Below, one piece after another: positions 7,895 through 15,797 of a stretch of 64,000 bases of DNA. The position numbers and the translations under genes were made by a program. Positions within the stretch are counted from its first letter, which is position 1. The number at the start of each line of letters is the position of its first letter. Below the pieces are notes generated by a model. The model did not search any database and was not told where the DNA came from. It saw nothing but the letters and a program-made list of their open reading frames with translations. Source of the DNA: Falsihalocynthiibacter sp042445055 (lineage in GTDB: Bacteria; Pseudomonadota; Alphaproteobacteria; Rhodobacterales; Rhodobacteraceae); NCBI RefSeq assembly GCF_042445055.1, contig NZ_CP170339.1, positions 1,488,001 to 1,552,000 of the forward strand, in the 5' to 3' direction.

Positions 7895-8726
7895 AGCCCT
7901 CCTGACCCGTATCGCCGAGGCGCTTGAGCGGATGGAACCTGCACCCGCTGCGACTCCTGATTTCTCACAGGCGGACGCATTTGTTTGGCACACAGAACCC
8001 AACCGATTTGTTGCGGTTCCTGATGTGAGCCGTGTGGGTATTGACCTCTTGGTTGGCATCAATCGTTCGCGCGATACGCTTCTTGAGAATACGCTGCAAT
8101 TTGCGCGAGGGCTTCCTGCGAATAACGCACTTCTTTGGGGCGCGCGGGGAATGGGGAAATCCAGCCTCGTAAAGGCCATTCACGCCGAAGTCCTGCGACA
8201 GGGGCATGCGCTGAAGATTGTTGAGGTTCAACGTGAGGATTTGCCCTCAATCGGTGATCTTCTAACCCAGATCCGCGCCAGCGATGAACGGTTCTTGCTT
8301 TTCTGCGATGACCTGTCGTTCTCGCATGATGACCAACATTATAAATCCCTAAAGGCCGTTCTGGACGGCGGGATTGAGGGGCGGCCCGATAACGTGGTTT
8401 TCTATGCCACTTCGAACCGTCGCCACCTCATGCCGCGCGATATGATTGAAAATGAGCGCAGCTCGTCGATTAACCCGTCCGAAGCCGTCGAGGAAAAGGT
8501 TTCCCTGTCGGATCGCTTTGGTTTGTGGCTTGGGTTCCATCCATGCTCGCAGGATGAATATCTCGATATGATCCGCGGGTACTGTAAAGAATACGGTATC
8601 AAGATCGACGAAGAGACATTGTGGGCCGAAGCCATTGAGTGGCAAGCAACACGCGGAAGCCGCTCGGGCCGCGTAGCATGGCAATACTTTACCGATCTCG
8701 CGGGACGCAGAGGCGTAACCCTATAA
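7887..8726 (+). CDS. DUF815-family P-loop ATPase
   Basis: A 279-residue cytoplasmic P-loop protein of the AAA+-related DUF815 family. Visible features are Walker A GARGMGKSSLV near residue 90, Walker B-like FLLFCDDLSF and a sensor-like FYATSNRRHLMP. The cellular role is not established. The start at 7887 was preferred because ATGAGTGA overlaps the tatC stop; an alternative ATG lies at 7872. Its position directly after tatC recurs in related bacteria as I know them, but a functional link to Tat export is unproven. A strong terminator follows. Confidence 0.85.
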   Translation: MSEALLTRIAEALERMEPAPAATPDFSQADAFVWHTEPNRFVAVPDVSRVGIDLLVGINRSRDTLLENTLQFARGLPANNALLWGARGMGKSSLVKAIHAEVLRQGHALKIVEVQREDLPSIGDLLTQIRASDERFLLFCDDLSFSHDDQHYKSLKAVLDGGIEGRPDNVVFYATSNRRHLMPRDMIENERSSSINPSEAVEEKVSLSDRFGLWLGFHPCSQDEYLDMIRGYCKEYGIKIDEETLWAEAIEWQATRGSRSGRVAWQYFTDLAGRRGVTL

Positions 8727-8727
8727 G

Positions 8728-8760
8728 AAAAAAACGCGGCCCATTTGGAGCCGCGTTTTT
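8728..8760. terminator. Bidirectional intrinsic terminator
   Basis: An A-run, stem ACGCGGC, 9-nt loop, stem GCCGCGT and a T-run follow directly. It serves the tatABC-DUF815 transcript and, on the other strand, the surE-pcm-nlpD transcript that converges here. Confidence 0.88.
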
Positions 8761-8779
8761 TATAAGAATTTCGGAATGC

Positions 8780-9979
8780 CTAGCTTACGTATGGTGTCGG
8801 GTCGACGCTGTCGAAGCCTTGCCGCACCTCAAAGTGCATGAACGGCGGGCTTCCCGCGCGCATCTTGCCGATGTTTTGGCCGCGTGTGACAGAGGAGCCC
8901 TTTTGAACGGTTACGCCCTCGACGTTTGCATAGACCGTCAGTAGGCCGCTTGCGTGGCGGATCACGATGATGGTGACGCCATCGGTGTCTTCGGTGACGG
9001 CGGCGACTTTGCCTGCTTCGGCGGCTTTGATCGCGGTGCCGGCGCTGGCCGAAATATCAATGCCGTCGTTTTTGCCTTTGCTATAGCCGCGAATGATTTT
9101 GCCCGACACCGGCATCAGCAGCTCAGTTTTCTTGGCTGTGGCTTGCGTTTGTTGAGCGCCAAGTTCAGGTGAGGCCGGCGCCGTAGGTGCGGGCGGAATG
9201 GCCGCAGGAAGGGCCGCGCTCGCGCTTGGTGGCGTTGGTGTCGCGGTGCCTTGACCAGGTTGTTTCAGCGTGGTTGTTGCTGCTGTCTTGGGGGCGTCCT
9301 GATCGGGAAGCGGGATCAACAGAAATTGCCCCTCTCTCACCGCCAGATCGCTGCCCAACCCGTTCCATTCGCTCAAAGAACGCACCGAAACATTGTAGAG
9401 CCGCGCGATAGAGTAGGCGGTCTCGCCGCGCTCAACCTTATGGCGCACGGGTTCGGCAGTATTGGTTGTTGATGGTTTGGGCGGTGTGGTGACAACCGCA
9501 GTTGTGGTGGCTGGGCCAGCCCGCTCAATAGCGTCGCCAGCAAGCGTGGTAATATCGATCGAACCATTCGACGATGTGGTTGGAACCGCAGGTTCAGCAA
9601 CCCGACGGGGCAGTGCAAGCAATTCGCCTTCACGCATCTTGGTGGTCGGATTTACGCCGTTGTAACTCGCAAGTTCTGCCGCATTCACACCCACGCGGGC
9701 AGCGACATCGGACACGGTATCGCCTTTGCGGGCAAGAACGACCTGATAGCTTGGATACGAAATGACGCCACGCGGATCCGCTTGGGGTTTGGGCTCGGTG
9801 GGGCGCGCATCAGGTGAACTCGTGGTAAAAGAGTTTCCAAAATTCCCGCGTAGATCGGTGTTGAATCCATCAGAACAGGCCGTTAGGGCCAGTGTCGCGC
9901 CGCCCAAAATAAGGATGCGTGGCGTTAATGTGGAAACACGATAAAGGGAATTAAATCGACGTGTTGGCGATTTCTGCAT
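8780..9979 (-). CDS. nlpD: NlpD/LppB-like lipoprotein: two LysM domains and a degenerate M23 (LytM) domain
   Basis: A 399-residue envelope lipoprotein. The signal sequence ends in a lipobox (LTAC, Cys about residue 35). LysM repeats follow near residues 74-120 and 180-225, joined by Pro/Thr/Ala-rich linkers, then an M23-type domain in the last 120 residues. In active LytM peptidases zinc is held by His and Asp of an HxxxD motif and by HxH. Here the first His is Asn (NDGID) and the YAH motif reads YAN, while MHFEV remains. The protein is therefore probably an amidase activator, as known for NlpD and EnvC, not a hydrolase. It is the last gene of surE-pcm-nlpD. Confidence 0.88.
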   Translation of the reverse strand: MQKSPTRRFNSLYRVSTLTPRILILGGATLALTACSDGFNTDLRGNFGNSFTTSSPDARPTEPKPQADPRGVISYPSYQVVLARKGDTVSDVAARVGVNAAELASYNGVNPTTKMREGELLALPRRVAEPAVPTTSSNGSIDITTLAGDAIERAGPATTTAVVTTPPKPSTTNTAEPVRHKVERGETAYSIARLYNVSVRSLSEWNGLGSDLAVREGQFLLIPLPDQDAPKTAATTTLKQPGQGTATPTPPSASAALPAAIPPAPTAPASPELGAQQTQATAKKTELLMPVSGKIIRGYSKGKNDGIDISASAGTAIKAAEAGKVAAVTEDTDGVTIIVIRHASGLLTVYANVEGVTVQKGSSVTRGQNIGKMRAGSPPFMHFEVRQGFDSVDPTPYVS

Positions 9980-10056
9980 GGTAAGTCCTCAACTGCCTTG
10001 CCCGTTACTCGGGCTTATATTCGCTATCATACACAAGTTTATTCAGGTTTGCAGGT

Positions 10057-10698
10057 CTATTCTTCGTTACCCAACCCTTCAAGCAGGGGGACAAAGCGTA
10101 CCTCGCGTAACTCTTCGTACTCAAACCCGCTTTCGGTGTGGGTTACTTTGATCAATGTTTGTACCGCATCCGATTGCCCGACGGGTAGAACCATAATGCC
10201 GCCTACACGAAGTTGCGCCAATAATGGGCCAGGGGGATCCTCGGCTGCTGCTGTCAAAAGGATGCGATCAAATGGAGCCTGTTCGGCAAGTCCACGGCTA
10301 CCGTCGGCGGTGAATGTGGTTATGTTCACAAGGCCGAGCTGCTCAAATATTTCGCGGGCCTCGCGCACGAGGCGGCGATGGCGATCTACGGTATAGACCC
10401 GCCGCGCAAGGTGGCTCAGGATTGCTGCCTGATAGCCCGACCCCGTACCGACCTCTAGCACCTTGTCTCGCGGTTTTACGTTAAGGGCCTGCGTCATCAG
10501 CCCCACAATCGAAGGCTGGCTGATTGTTTGGCCACAAGAAATCGGGAGCGGCATATCTTCGTAGGCGCGCTCATTGAACATGCCGCGAACGAACATACCG
10601 CGATCCACGGTTTCCATCGCTGTCAAAACGCGCTTGTCCGTTACCCCACGCGAACGAAGGGCATACAGAAATTGCATTTTGCGCTCGGCAGAACTCAT
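10057..10698 (-). CDS. pcm: Protein-L-isoaspartate O-methyltransferase
   Basis: Pcm methylates isoaspartyl residues of damaged proteins with S-adenosylmethionine, which starts their repair. The 213-residue product has the family length. It shows the substrate-side motif LPISCGQTISQP, the SAM-binding motif VLEVGTGSGYQAA, and the downstream DRILLTAAA and GGIMVLPVG segments. The start codon overlaps the surE stop by 4 bases, the classical surE-pcm pairing, with the nlpD-like gene 77 bases downstream. Confidence 0.95.
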   Translation of the reverse strand: MSSAERKMQFLYALRSRGVTDKRVLTAMETVDRGMFVRGMFNERAYEDMPLPISCGQTISQPSIVGLMTQALNVKPRDKVLEVGTGSGYQAAILSHLARRVYTVDRHRRLVREAREIFEQLGLVNITTFTADGSRGLAEQAPFDRILLTAAAEDPPGPLLAQLRVGGIMVLPVGQSDAVQTLIKVTHTESGFEYEELREVRFVPLLEGLGNEE

Positions 10699-11483
10699 GA
10701 GTTCAAGGTGCCCTTCAGTGTGTCCAAGAAGCTATGCGCCGTGAGGTCCGCACGCATTGGCGTAACAGATGTATAGCCCGCAAGGTTTGCGGCGGCGTCA
10801 GTGCCTTCTTTGGTCATGACGTGCTGATTTCCGCCCTTGATCCATAGGAAACGTCGGCCAGCAGGCGAGAGGTGCGGCTCGGCCGAGAAGCTGGTTCCTT
10901 GGCGGAATCCCTGTCTTGTTGCACGGATGCCTTTGACCTTCGCGGCAGGGACAGGTGGGAAGTTCACGTTGAAAAACAAACGGTAATCTTCGTTTTCTTC
11001 CGGCGTATGCTGAAGAACTGTTCGAATTGTATCAGCGCCGTGTTTGGCCGCCGCCTCGAATGGTGAAGCCAGATCGGCGTTTTCTGGTCCGAAGTATTGC
11101 GAGAGCGCGATTGCAGGAAGTCCCTGAAGGGCCGCTTCCATGGCGCCGCCGAGTGTGCCGGAATAAAGCGTATTTTCCGCGGCGTTGTTGCCTCGGTTCA
11201 CTCCGGATAGAACCAGATCAGGCCAAGTGTCTGGCATCACATCATAGAGCGCGGCCAGCACGCAATCTGCGGGGCTTCCTTCGGTCGTAAAGACGTGCTC
11301 ACTTAGGCGCGCTACGGCCATTGGATGTGTGTAGGATATGCAATGGCTTACGCCGGATTGCTCAAACGCGGGCGCAACCGTCCAAACTTCACCATCTGGC
11401 CCTGCCAGTTCGGTGGCGATGTTGTGGAGCACCTTCAATCCGGGAGCGTTAATGCCGTCGTCGTTGGTGATTAATATGCGCAT
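10695..11483 (-). CDS. surE: 5'/3'-nucleotidase SurE
   Basis: SurE is a divalent-metal-dependent phosphatase acting on nucleoside monophosphates and short polyphosphates, linked to stationary-phase survival. The 262-residue protein starts with the metal-binding motif ILITNDDGINAPG, followed by SGVSHC and LVLSGVNRGNN, all family hallmarks. It is the first gene of the surE-pcm-nlpD unit. The seryl-tRNA synthetase gene that I would expect upstream in relatives is not here; a reductase gene on the same strand precedes it after a 151-base gap. Confidence 0.95.
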   Translation of the reverse strand: MRILITNDDGINAPGLKVLHNIATELAGPDGEVWTVAPAFEQSGVSHCISYTHPMAVARLSEHVFTTEGSPADCVLAALYDVMPDTWPDLVLSGVNRGNNAAENTLYSGTLGGAMEAALQGLPAIALSQYFGPENADLASPFEAAAKHGADTIRTVLQHTPEENEDYRLFFNVNFPPVPAAKVKGIRATRQGFRQGTSFSAEPHLSPAGRRFLWIKGGNQHVMTKEGTDAAANLAGYTSVTPMRADLTAHSFLDTLKGTLNS

Positions 11484-11634
11484 CTTGCTTCCTTATCCGT
11501 TTTCCTAGTCCTAGAGCAGCCAAAGACACAGGTAAAGATTGCACGACAAAGGCGCCGGAAGTTTCTAATTTTCCCGTTCAATGCGTGTATTTTTGACTCA
11601 GTTTCGCGCAGAATTTCTGCAACAGAGTCCGAAA

Positions 11635-12315
11635 CTACGCCAGCAGCGACATAACGACGTCTGCTTGGTCGTTCGCATCGCTTAGCGTTGCGCGATCTTC
11701 GCCAGGGAAGAAACGTGCTCTCAAGCTTGATGGCATTGGCTCTGGCTGGTGGATGATAACTTTGGGGCCCGTTTTCTGGGACTCGCGTTGCCAGCTACGA
11801 ACAAGGGCCATTTGAGCGGCCTTGCTTGCGCCATAGCTTCCGAAGAAGGACTTGCCCGCGGCGTCATCATCAAAGAATACCGCTTTGCCGTCTGGCGCGG
11901 CGGCCAGCAGGGGCTCAAGATAGGTAATCAACCGTTGTGTGGCCGTTACATTGCAAGAGATCGATTTGTCAAAGTCCTTTGCGTCCACATGTCCCGCTGG
12001 CGCGAGTGGAGCACCGTGAATCGCCGTATGAACCCAAGTATCCACATGCCCCCAACGATCATAAACTGAACGACAGAGGTGCTGCATTGCACCCTCGTGC
12101 GTCACGTCCAGTGGCGCCAAAGTAGCCGAGCCACCTTGTGCCTGAATGCGATCATCTAACTCCTCAAGAGCGCCCGTCGTGCGCGCAACGGCGACAACGT
12201 GGTGGGTCTTGGAAAGCGCCAGCGCAAGTGCAGCGCCCAATCCGCGTGAGGCGCCAGTAACAAGTGCTACCTGCGTTGATTTTTTATGAGCGGGGTTTTG
12301 AGGCATATCGGTCAT
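11635..12315 (-). CDS. SDR-family oxidoreductase
   Basis: A short-chain dehydrogenase/reductase of about 226 residues. It has the dinucleotide-binding motif TGASRGLGAAL near the N-terminus and the active-site YGASK (Tyr and Lys present), so it could be catalytic, unlike the SDR-like protein near the left end. The usual NNAG motif is replaced by HTAIHG. The substrate is unknown. The frame is open up to 12789, but that extension is antisense to bioY and reads poorly. The start at 12315 is preferred because AAGGAAAGC precedes it. It is divergent from bioY. Confidence 0.8.
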   Translation of the reverse strand: MTDMPQNPAHKKSTQVALVTGASRGLGAALALALSKTHHVVAVARTTGALEELDDRIQAQGGSATLAPLDVTHEGAMQHLCRSVYDRWGHVDTWVHTAIHGAPLAPAGHVDAKDFDKSISCNVTATQRLITYLEPLLAAAPDGKAVFFDDDAAGKSFFGSYGASKAAQMALVRSWQRESQKTGPKVIIHQPEPMPSSLRARFFPGEDRATLSDANDQADVVMSLLA

Positions 12316-12421
12316 GCTTTCCTTTCCCATTTGCGCGCGCGCCATGCAAGCGCTTCCTTGACTTTTGCGGCATATTGACCAAGAAGCATACGGAGAGCAT
12401 GTATCTAAGGAGACCTCTATT

Positions 12422-12988
12422 ATGACACTCACCAAAGCCCTAATCGGCTCCAACTCCCTGACAACAAAAGGGATGATGGTTCTACTCGGTTCCGCGTTTA
12501 TCGCTTTGGCGGCCCAAGTGTCCGTCCCCATGTTGCCCGTTCCTATGACATTGCAAACATTTGCGATCCTGATGGTTGGTTTGACATTTGGCTCGCGCCT
12601 TGGCGCAGTTACTTTGCTGGCGTACCTTGCTGAAGGCGCTGCTGGTCTTCCTGTTTTCGCAAACGGTGGCATGGGTCTTGCGACTCTGGTTGGTCCAACT
12701 GCTGGCTTCTTGTTTGGCTTTGTTGGTATGGCATTTCTTGCGGGTCTTGCCGTTGAAAAAGGTATCGCTAAGGGCTTCGTTTCGACCACGCTCGTCGCGA
12801 TTGCTGTTTCGGCACTTCTTTATGTTCCAGGTATCCTTTACCTCGGCATAGCAGTTCCAAAAGGCGCACTTTGGGCGTTTGAAGTTGGCGCACAGCCATT
12901 CCTGATCGGCGATGTGGTTAAAGCTGTTCTCGCTGCTCTGGTTGTGACTGGTGCTTGGAAAGCTATTGAAGCACGCAAAGCAAAATAA
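12422..12988 (+). CDS. bioY: Biotin transporter BioY (ECF S component)
   Basis: BioY binds biotin in the cytoplasmic membrane, alone or with an ECF energising module. The 188-residue protein is almost entirely hydrophobic with about six membrane spans. It shows family features such as QVSVPMLPVPMTLQTFAIL near the N-terminus and the PVFANGGMGLATLVGPTAGFL loop. The start at 12422 follows a good ribosome site (TAAGGAGACC). No ECF ATPase or BioN gene is adjacent. I looked for a BioR operator in the short upstream region and did not find a convincing match. An intrinsic terminator follows. Confidence 0.93.
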   Translation: MTLTKALIGSNSLTTKGMMVLLGSAFIALAAQVSVPMLPVPMTLQTFAILMVGLTFGSRLGAVTLLAYLAEGAAGLPVFANGGMGLATLVGPTAGFLFGFVGMAFLAGLAVEKGIAKGFVSTTLVAIAVSALLYVPGILYLGIAVPKGALWAFEVGAQPFLIGDVVKAVLAALVVTGAWKAIEARKAK

Positions 12989-13017
12989 GCCACTCTATTC
13001 TGAGTGTTGAAATTCAA

Positions 13018-13049
13018 ACGCCGCTTCGAACATCGGGGCGGCGTTTTTT
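13018..13049 (+). terminator. Intrinsic terminator of bioY
   Basis: ACGCCGC (13018-13024) and GCGGCGT (13038-13044) form a 7-bp stem followed by a run of T. It also lies just beyond the end of the convergent DUF1284 gene. Confidence 0.85.
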
Positions 13050-13054
13050 GTTGC

Positions 13055-13477
13055 TTAGGATTCTTGGTGTAGTCGGGACAGGGCCGCTTCGCACATCCCG
13101 AACTCAAGCCAGCTACATCCAGCGCAAACTTGACTTAGGCTTCCCACAGGGACGTGCTTCTTGATGCGCGCCTTAGCTTCGCCCCACGTCAACGTTTCGT
13201 TTGGCTTGAGCTTGAGCGCCGCAGCGTGACTGCGGTCGAGCGACTTGATCTTTGGTTGATCGCTACAGAGGCGCCCGCGCCGTTTGGGGCAGGGGCCGCA
13301 GATATCGTCGGTCATCCCAACCGTTTGGATAAGCACGTCATCGCCACCGTCCGCACGCAACTGCCCTTCGACAATTTCGTACAAATTCGCGGTGAAATCA
13401 TCCGAATAGCCTTTGCCCTGAAACCCGAGCGCACAGAGGAAATGGTGCGGCCTAAATTTCACGGGCGAGTTGCTCAT
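13055..13477 (-). CDS. DUF1284-family cysteine-rich protein
   Basis: A 140-residue protein with the DUF1284 signature: FRPHHFLCALGFQGKGYS at the N-terminus, then DDICGPCPKRRGRLC and a C-terminal VCAGCSWLEFGMC. The eight or so Cys, many in CxxC-like pairs, suggest metal or Fe-S binding, but the family has no established function that I know. The start overlaps the purF stop by 4 bases, so the gene is probably translated from the purF transcript. Confidence 0.78.
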   Translation of the reverse strand: MSNSPVKFRPHHFLCALGFQGKGYSDDFTANLYEIVEGQLRADGGDDVLIQTVGMTDDICGPCPKRRGRLCSDQPKIKSLDRSHAAALKLKPNETLTWGEAKARIKKHVPVGSLSQVCAGCSWLEFGMCEAALSRLHQES

Positions 13478-14940
13478 TCCGCGACTGTTTTTAGCGCGAA
13501 TCCTTTGGCGAGCATGTCCGCTGGACGAACAGGATATTCCCCAGAGAAACAGGCATCACAGTATTTCGGAGCCTTCGCATCGCGGCCTTCTGCAACGCCA
13601 ACCGCTCGATATAGACCATCAAGTGAGATAAACTTGAGGCTGTCCACACCAAGGTATTCGCACATTTCGTCTTCGGTCATATTCGCGGCAAGAAGCTTCT
13701 CGCGCTCGGGCGTGTCGACGCCATAGAAACAAGGCCACTGCGTGGGGGGCGACGCAATGCGGAAGTGGACTTCCTTGGCGCCCGCGTCGAGGATCATTTC
13801 CTTGATCTTGCGGCTCGTGGTGCCGCGCACAACCGAGTCATCAACAAGCACAACGCGCTTGCCTCTAATCAAGGCACGATTCACGTTCAGCTTTAGGCGC
13901 ACACCCATGTTTCGGATTTGCTCGCTTGGCTCGATAAACGTGCGACCCATGTATTGATTGCGGATGATCCCCATCGCATAGGGAATACCGCTTTCCTGTG
14001 AATATCCGATCGCCGCAGGTGTGCCTGAGTCCGGAACGGGACAGATCAAATCCGCTTCAACAGGGTTTTCACGGGCCAGTTCCACGCCGATCTGACGGCG
14101 GGTTTCATACACAGAGCGACCGCCAAGAATGCTGTCTGGGCGGCTGAAATAGACGTGTTCAAAGATACAGAAGCGGCTCGGCTTCTTCTCGAAGGGATGA
14201 TAGCTGTCGACACCATTCTCCGTAATAACGACCATCTCGCCCGGTTCAATTTCGCGAATGAATTCCGCACCGACGATATCAAGCGCGCAGGTTTCAGAGC
14301 TAAGTGCCCAACCGTCACCAAGCTTCCCCAGAACCAGCGGACGCACGCCCAGCGGATCGCGCACACCAATCAGCTTGGTGCGCGTCATCGCTACAACAGA
14401 AAACGCACCCTCAACCGAGCGCAGCGCATCTTTCATCCGTTCAGGGATGTTGCGTTGCATCGAGCGCGCCATCAGGTGGATGATACACTCACTGTCTGAA
14501 GAACTTTGGAAAATGGAGCCGCGCTCTATTAGGTCGCGGCGCAGGGCGTCGGCATTAGTGATATTGCCGTTATGCGCAATCGCCGCGCCGCCCATCGAAA
14601 ACTCGCCAAAGAAAGGCTGCACGTCGCGGATCGCTGTCGCACCTTTGGAACCGGCCGTCGAATAACGAACATGCCCGATACCAATGGGACCGGGCAGTGT
14701 TTTCATAACGGAATGTGAGGTGAAATTATCGCGGACATACCCAAAGCGGCGGGCCGAATTAAATCCATGCTCAGGGTCATGAACCACAATCCCGCCAGCC
14801 TCTTGGCCCCGATGTTGCAGGGCATGCATCCCGAGAGCTACGAAGTTGGCCGCATCGGCGACTCCAACAACTCCAAAAACGCCGCATTCTTCTTTTAGCT
14901 TATCATCGTCGAACGGGTGGCTGGGGGGCATGTCGCGCAT
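13474..14940 (-). CDS. purF: Amidophosphoribosyltransferase (glutamine PRPP amidotransferase)
   Basis: PurF makes 5-phosphoribosylamine from PRPP and glutamine, the first committed step of purine synthesis. The 488-residue protein has a short propeptide ending before the nucleophile in ECGVFGVVG (Cys about residue 19), the Ntn glutaminase domain to about residue 250, then the phosphoribosyltransferase domain with the PRPP motif VVLVDDSVVRGTT. An alternative start three codons downstream (MPPSH) is possible. It lies downstream of cvpA on the same strand, as in many bacteria. Confidence 0.96.
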   Translation of the reverse strand: MRDMPPSHPFDDDKLKEECGVFGVVGVADAANFVALGMHALQHRGQEAGGIVVHDPEHGFNSARRFGYVRDNFTSHSVMKTLPGPIGIGHVRYSTAGSKGATAIRDVQPFFGEFSMGGAAIAHNGNITNADALRRDLIERGSIFQSSSDSECIIHLMARSMQRNIPERMKDALRSVEGAFSVVAMTRTKLIGVRDPLGVRPLVLGKLGDGWALSSETCALDIVGAEFIREIEPGEMVVITENGVDSYHPFEKKPSRFCIFEHVYFSRPDSILGGRSVYETRRQIGVELARENPVEADLICPVPDSGTPAAIGYSQESGIPYAMGIIRNQYMGRTFIEPSEQIRNMGVRLKLNVNRALIRGKRVVLVDDSVVRGTTSRKIKEMILDAGAKEVHFRIASPPTQWPCFYGVDTPEREKLLAANMTEDEMCEYLGVDSLKFISLDGLYRAVGVAEGRDAKAPKYCDACFSGEYPVRPADMLAKGFALKTVAE

Positions 14941-15088
14941 GGGCAGGTGGCTCCGATTCCGTGTCTTGCTTCGCCCCTCTCTTAAGCGCTATGGCGGGGG
15001 ATGTCATCCGCTGGATGTCAGGAAAACGTCATATTTTCGGAAAATGTGTTTCCTGCTCGATTTCGCGCGCATTTAGGGTCTTAACGCA

Positions 15089-15116
15089 AAACAGCCGCAC
15101 AAAAGCGCGGCTGTTT
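15089..15116 (-). terminator. Hairpin downstream of cvpA
   Basis: AACAGCCGC and GCGGCTGTT form a 9-bp stem around an 8-nt loop, just after cvpA and before purF. On the minus strand a TTTT follows. It probably attenuates or ends cvpA transcripts, in which case purF would have its own promoter in the gap at 14941-15088. Confidence 0.7.
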
Positions 15117-15137
15117 ATTGACTGTTTGGTTGTGAAA

Positions 15138-15779
15138 TTATTCGCTTGGTGCTGCTTCTGTCTCGGCAGCTGGCGCTTCTTCTGCTTCCTGAGCGGGAAC
15201 AGTTTCTGCTGCGGCTTGATCGGCGGGTGTTTCACAAATCGCGAGGTAGTCATCAACACGTGATTGCAACCAGCCCGGAACATCGTCTGGAACACTGTCG
15301 CCGACACGAACAACGAGGTTGCCGAAGACTTCGGCGCTGCGGCTGTTATCTACTGCAGCATATGTCTCGTCCGAGAATGCCCAGTCGTAAATGAACAGGG
15401 ACACGACGACCAAGAGAACACCGCGTGCCACACCGAACAGGAAACCAATGCCCTGATCAATACCGCCAAGGATGCTGCGCTGGACCATGCTTGAGAACAG
15501 CGGCGTGAAAATCGCCATGATAACAAGGCCGATAACCAGAACGATCACAAAGGCCACCATCAACGACAGTTCGCACTGCCCCCCGATCATGTCCTTGAGT
15601 ATCGGTATCTCGCGTACCAGAGGTTCAACCTGTGGGGCGAAAATATATGCTACGACTGCTGCAACGACCCAACTCGCAATTGAAAGTGTCTCACGAACAA
15701 AACCGCGAGAATATGCCAGCAGTGCCGAGAGAATGATCACAACAGCGACGACGCCGTCAACGATGGTAAAACCTTCCAT
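15138..15779 (-). CDS. cvpA: CvpA-family membrane protein
   Basis: A 213-residue inner-membrane protein with four hydrophobic segments (about residues 8-28, 34-48, 72-95 and 108-128), a polar domain and an Ala/Glu/Pro-rich acidic tail from about residue 185. CvpA is needed for colicin V production in E. coli and for envelope robustness in several bacteria; its molecular role is unclear. It lies between radA and purF on the same strand, 18 bases after radA. Confidence 0.88.
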   Translation of the reverse strand: MEGFTIVDGVVAVVIILSALLAYSRGFVRETLSIASWVVAAVVAYIFAPQVEPLVREIPILKDMIGGQCELSLMVAFVIVLVIGLVIMAIFTPLFSSMVQRSILGGIDQGIGFLFGVARGVLLVVVSLFIYDWAFSDETYAAVDNSRSAEVFGNLVVRVGDSVPDDVPGWLQSRVDDYLAICETPADQAAAETVPAQEAEEAPAAETEAAPSE

Positions 15780-15797
15780 ATCTTCTCCTGTTTGGGG

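Noticed and set aside
12316..12421. BioR operator upstream of bioY
   Set aside because: The nearest sequence (TGTATCTAAG) matches the known TTATMKATAA pattern too poorly.
12316..12789. Upstream extension of the SDR gene to 384 codons
   Set aside because: It is antisense to bioY, has atypical composition and the family match begins only at 12315 or so, where a ribosome site is present.
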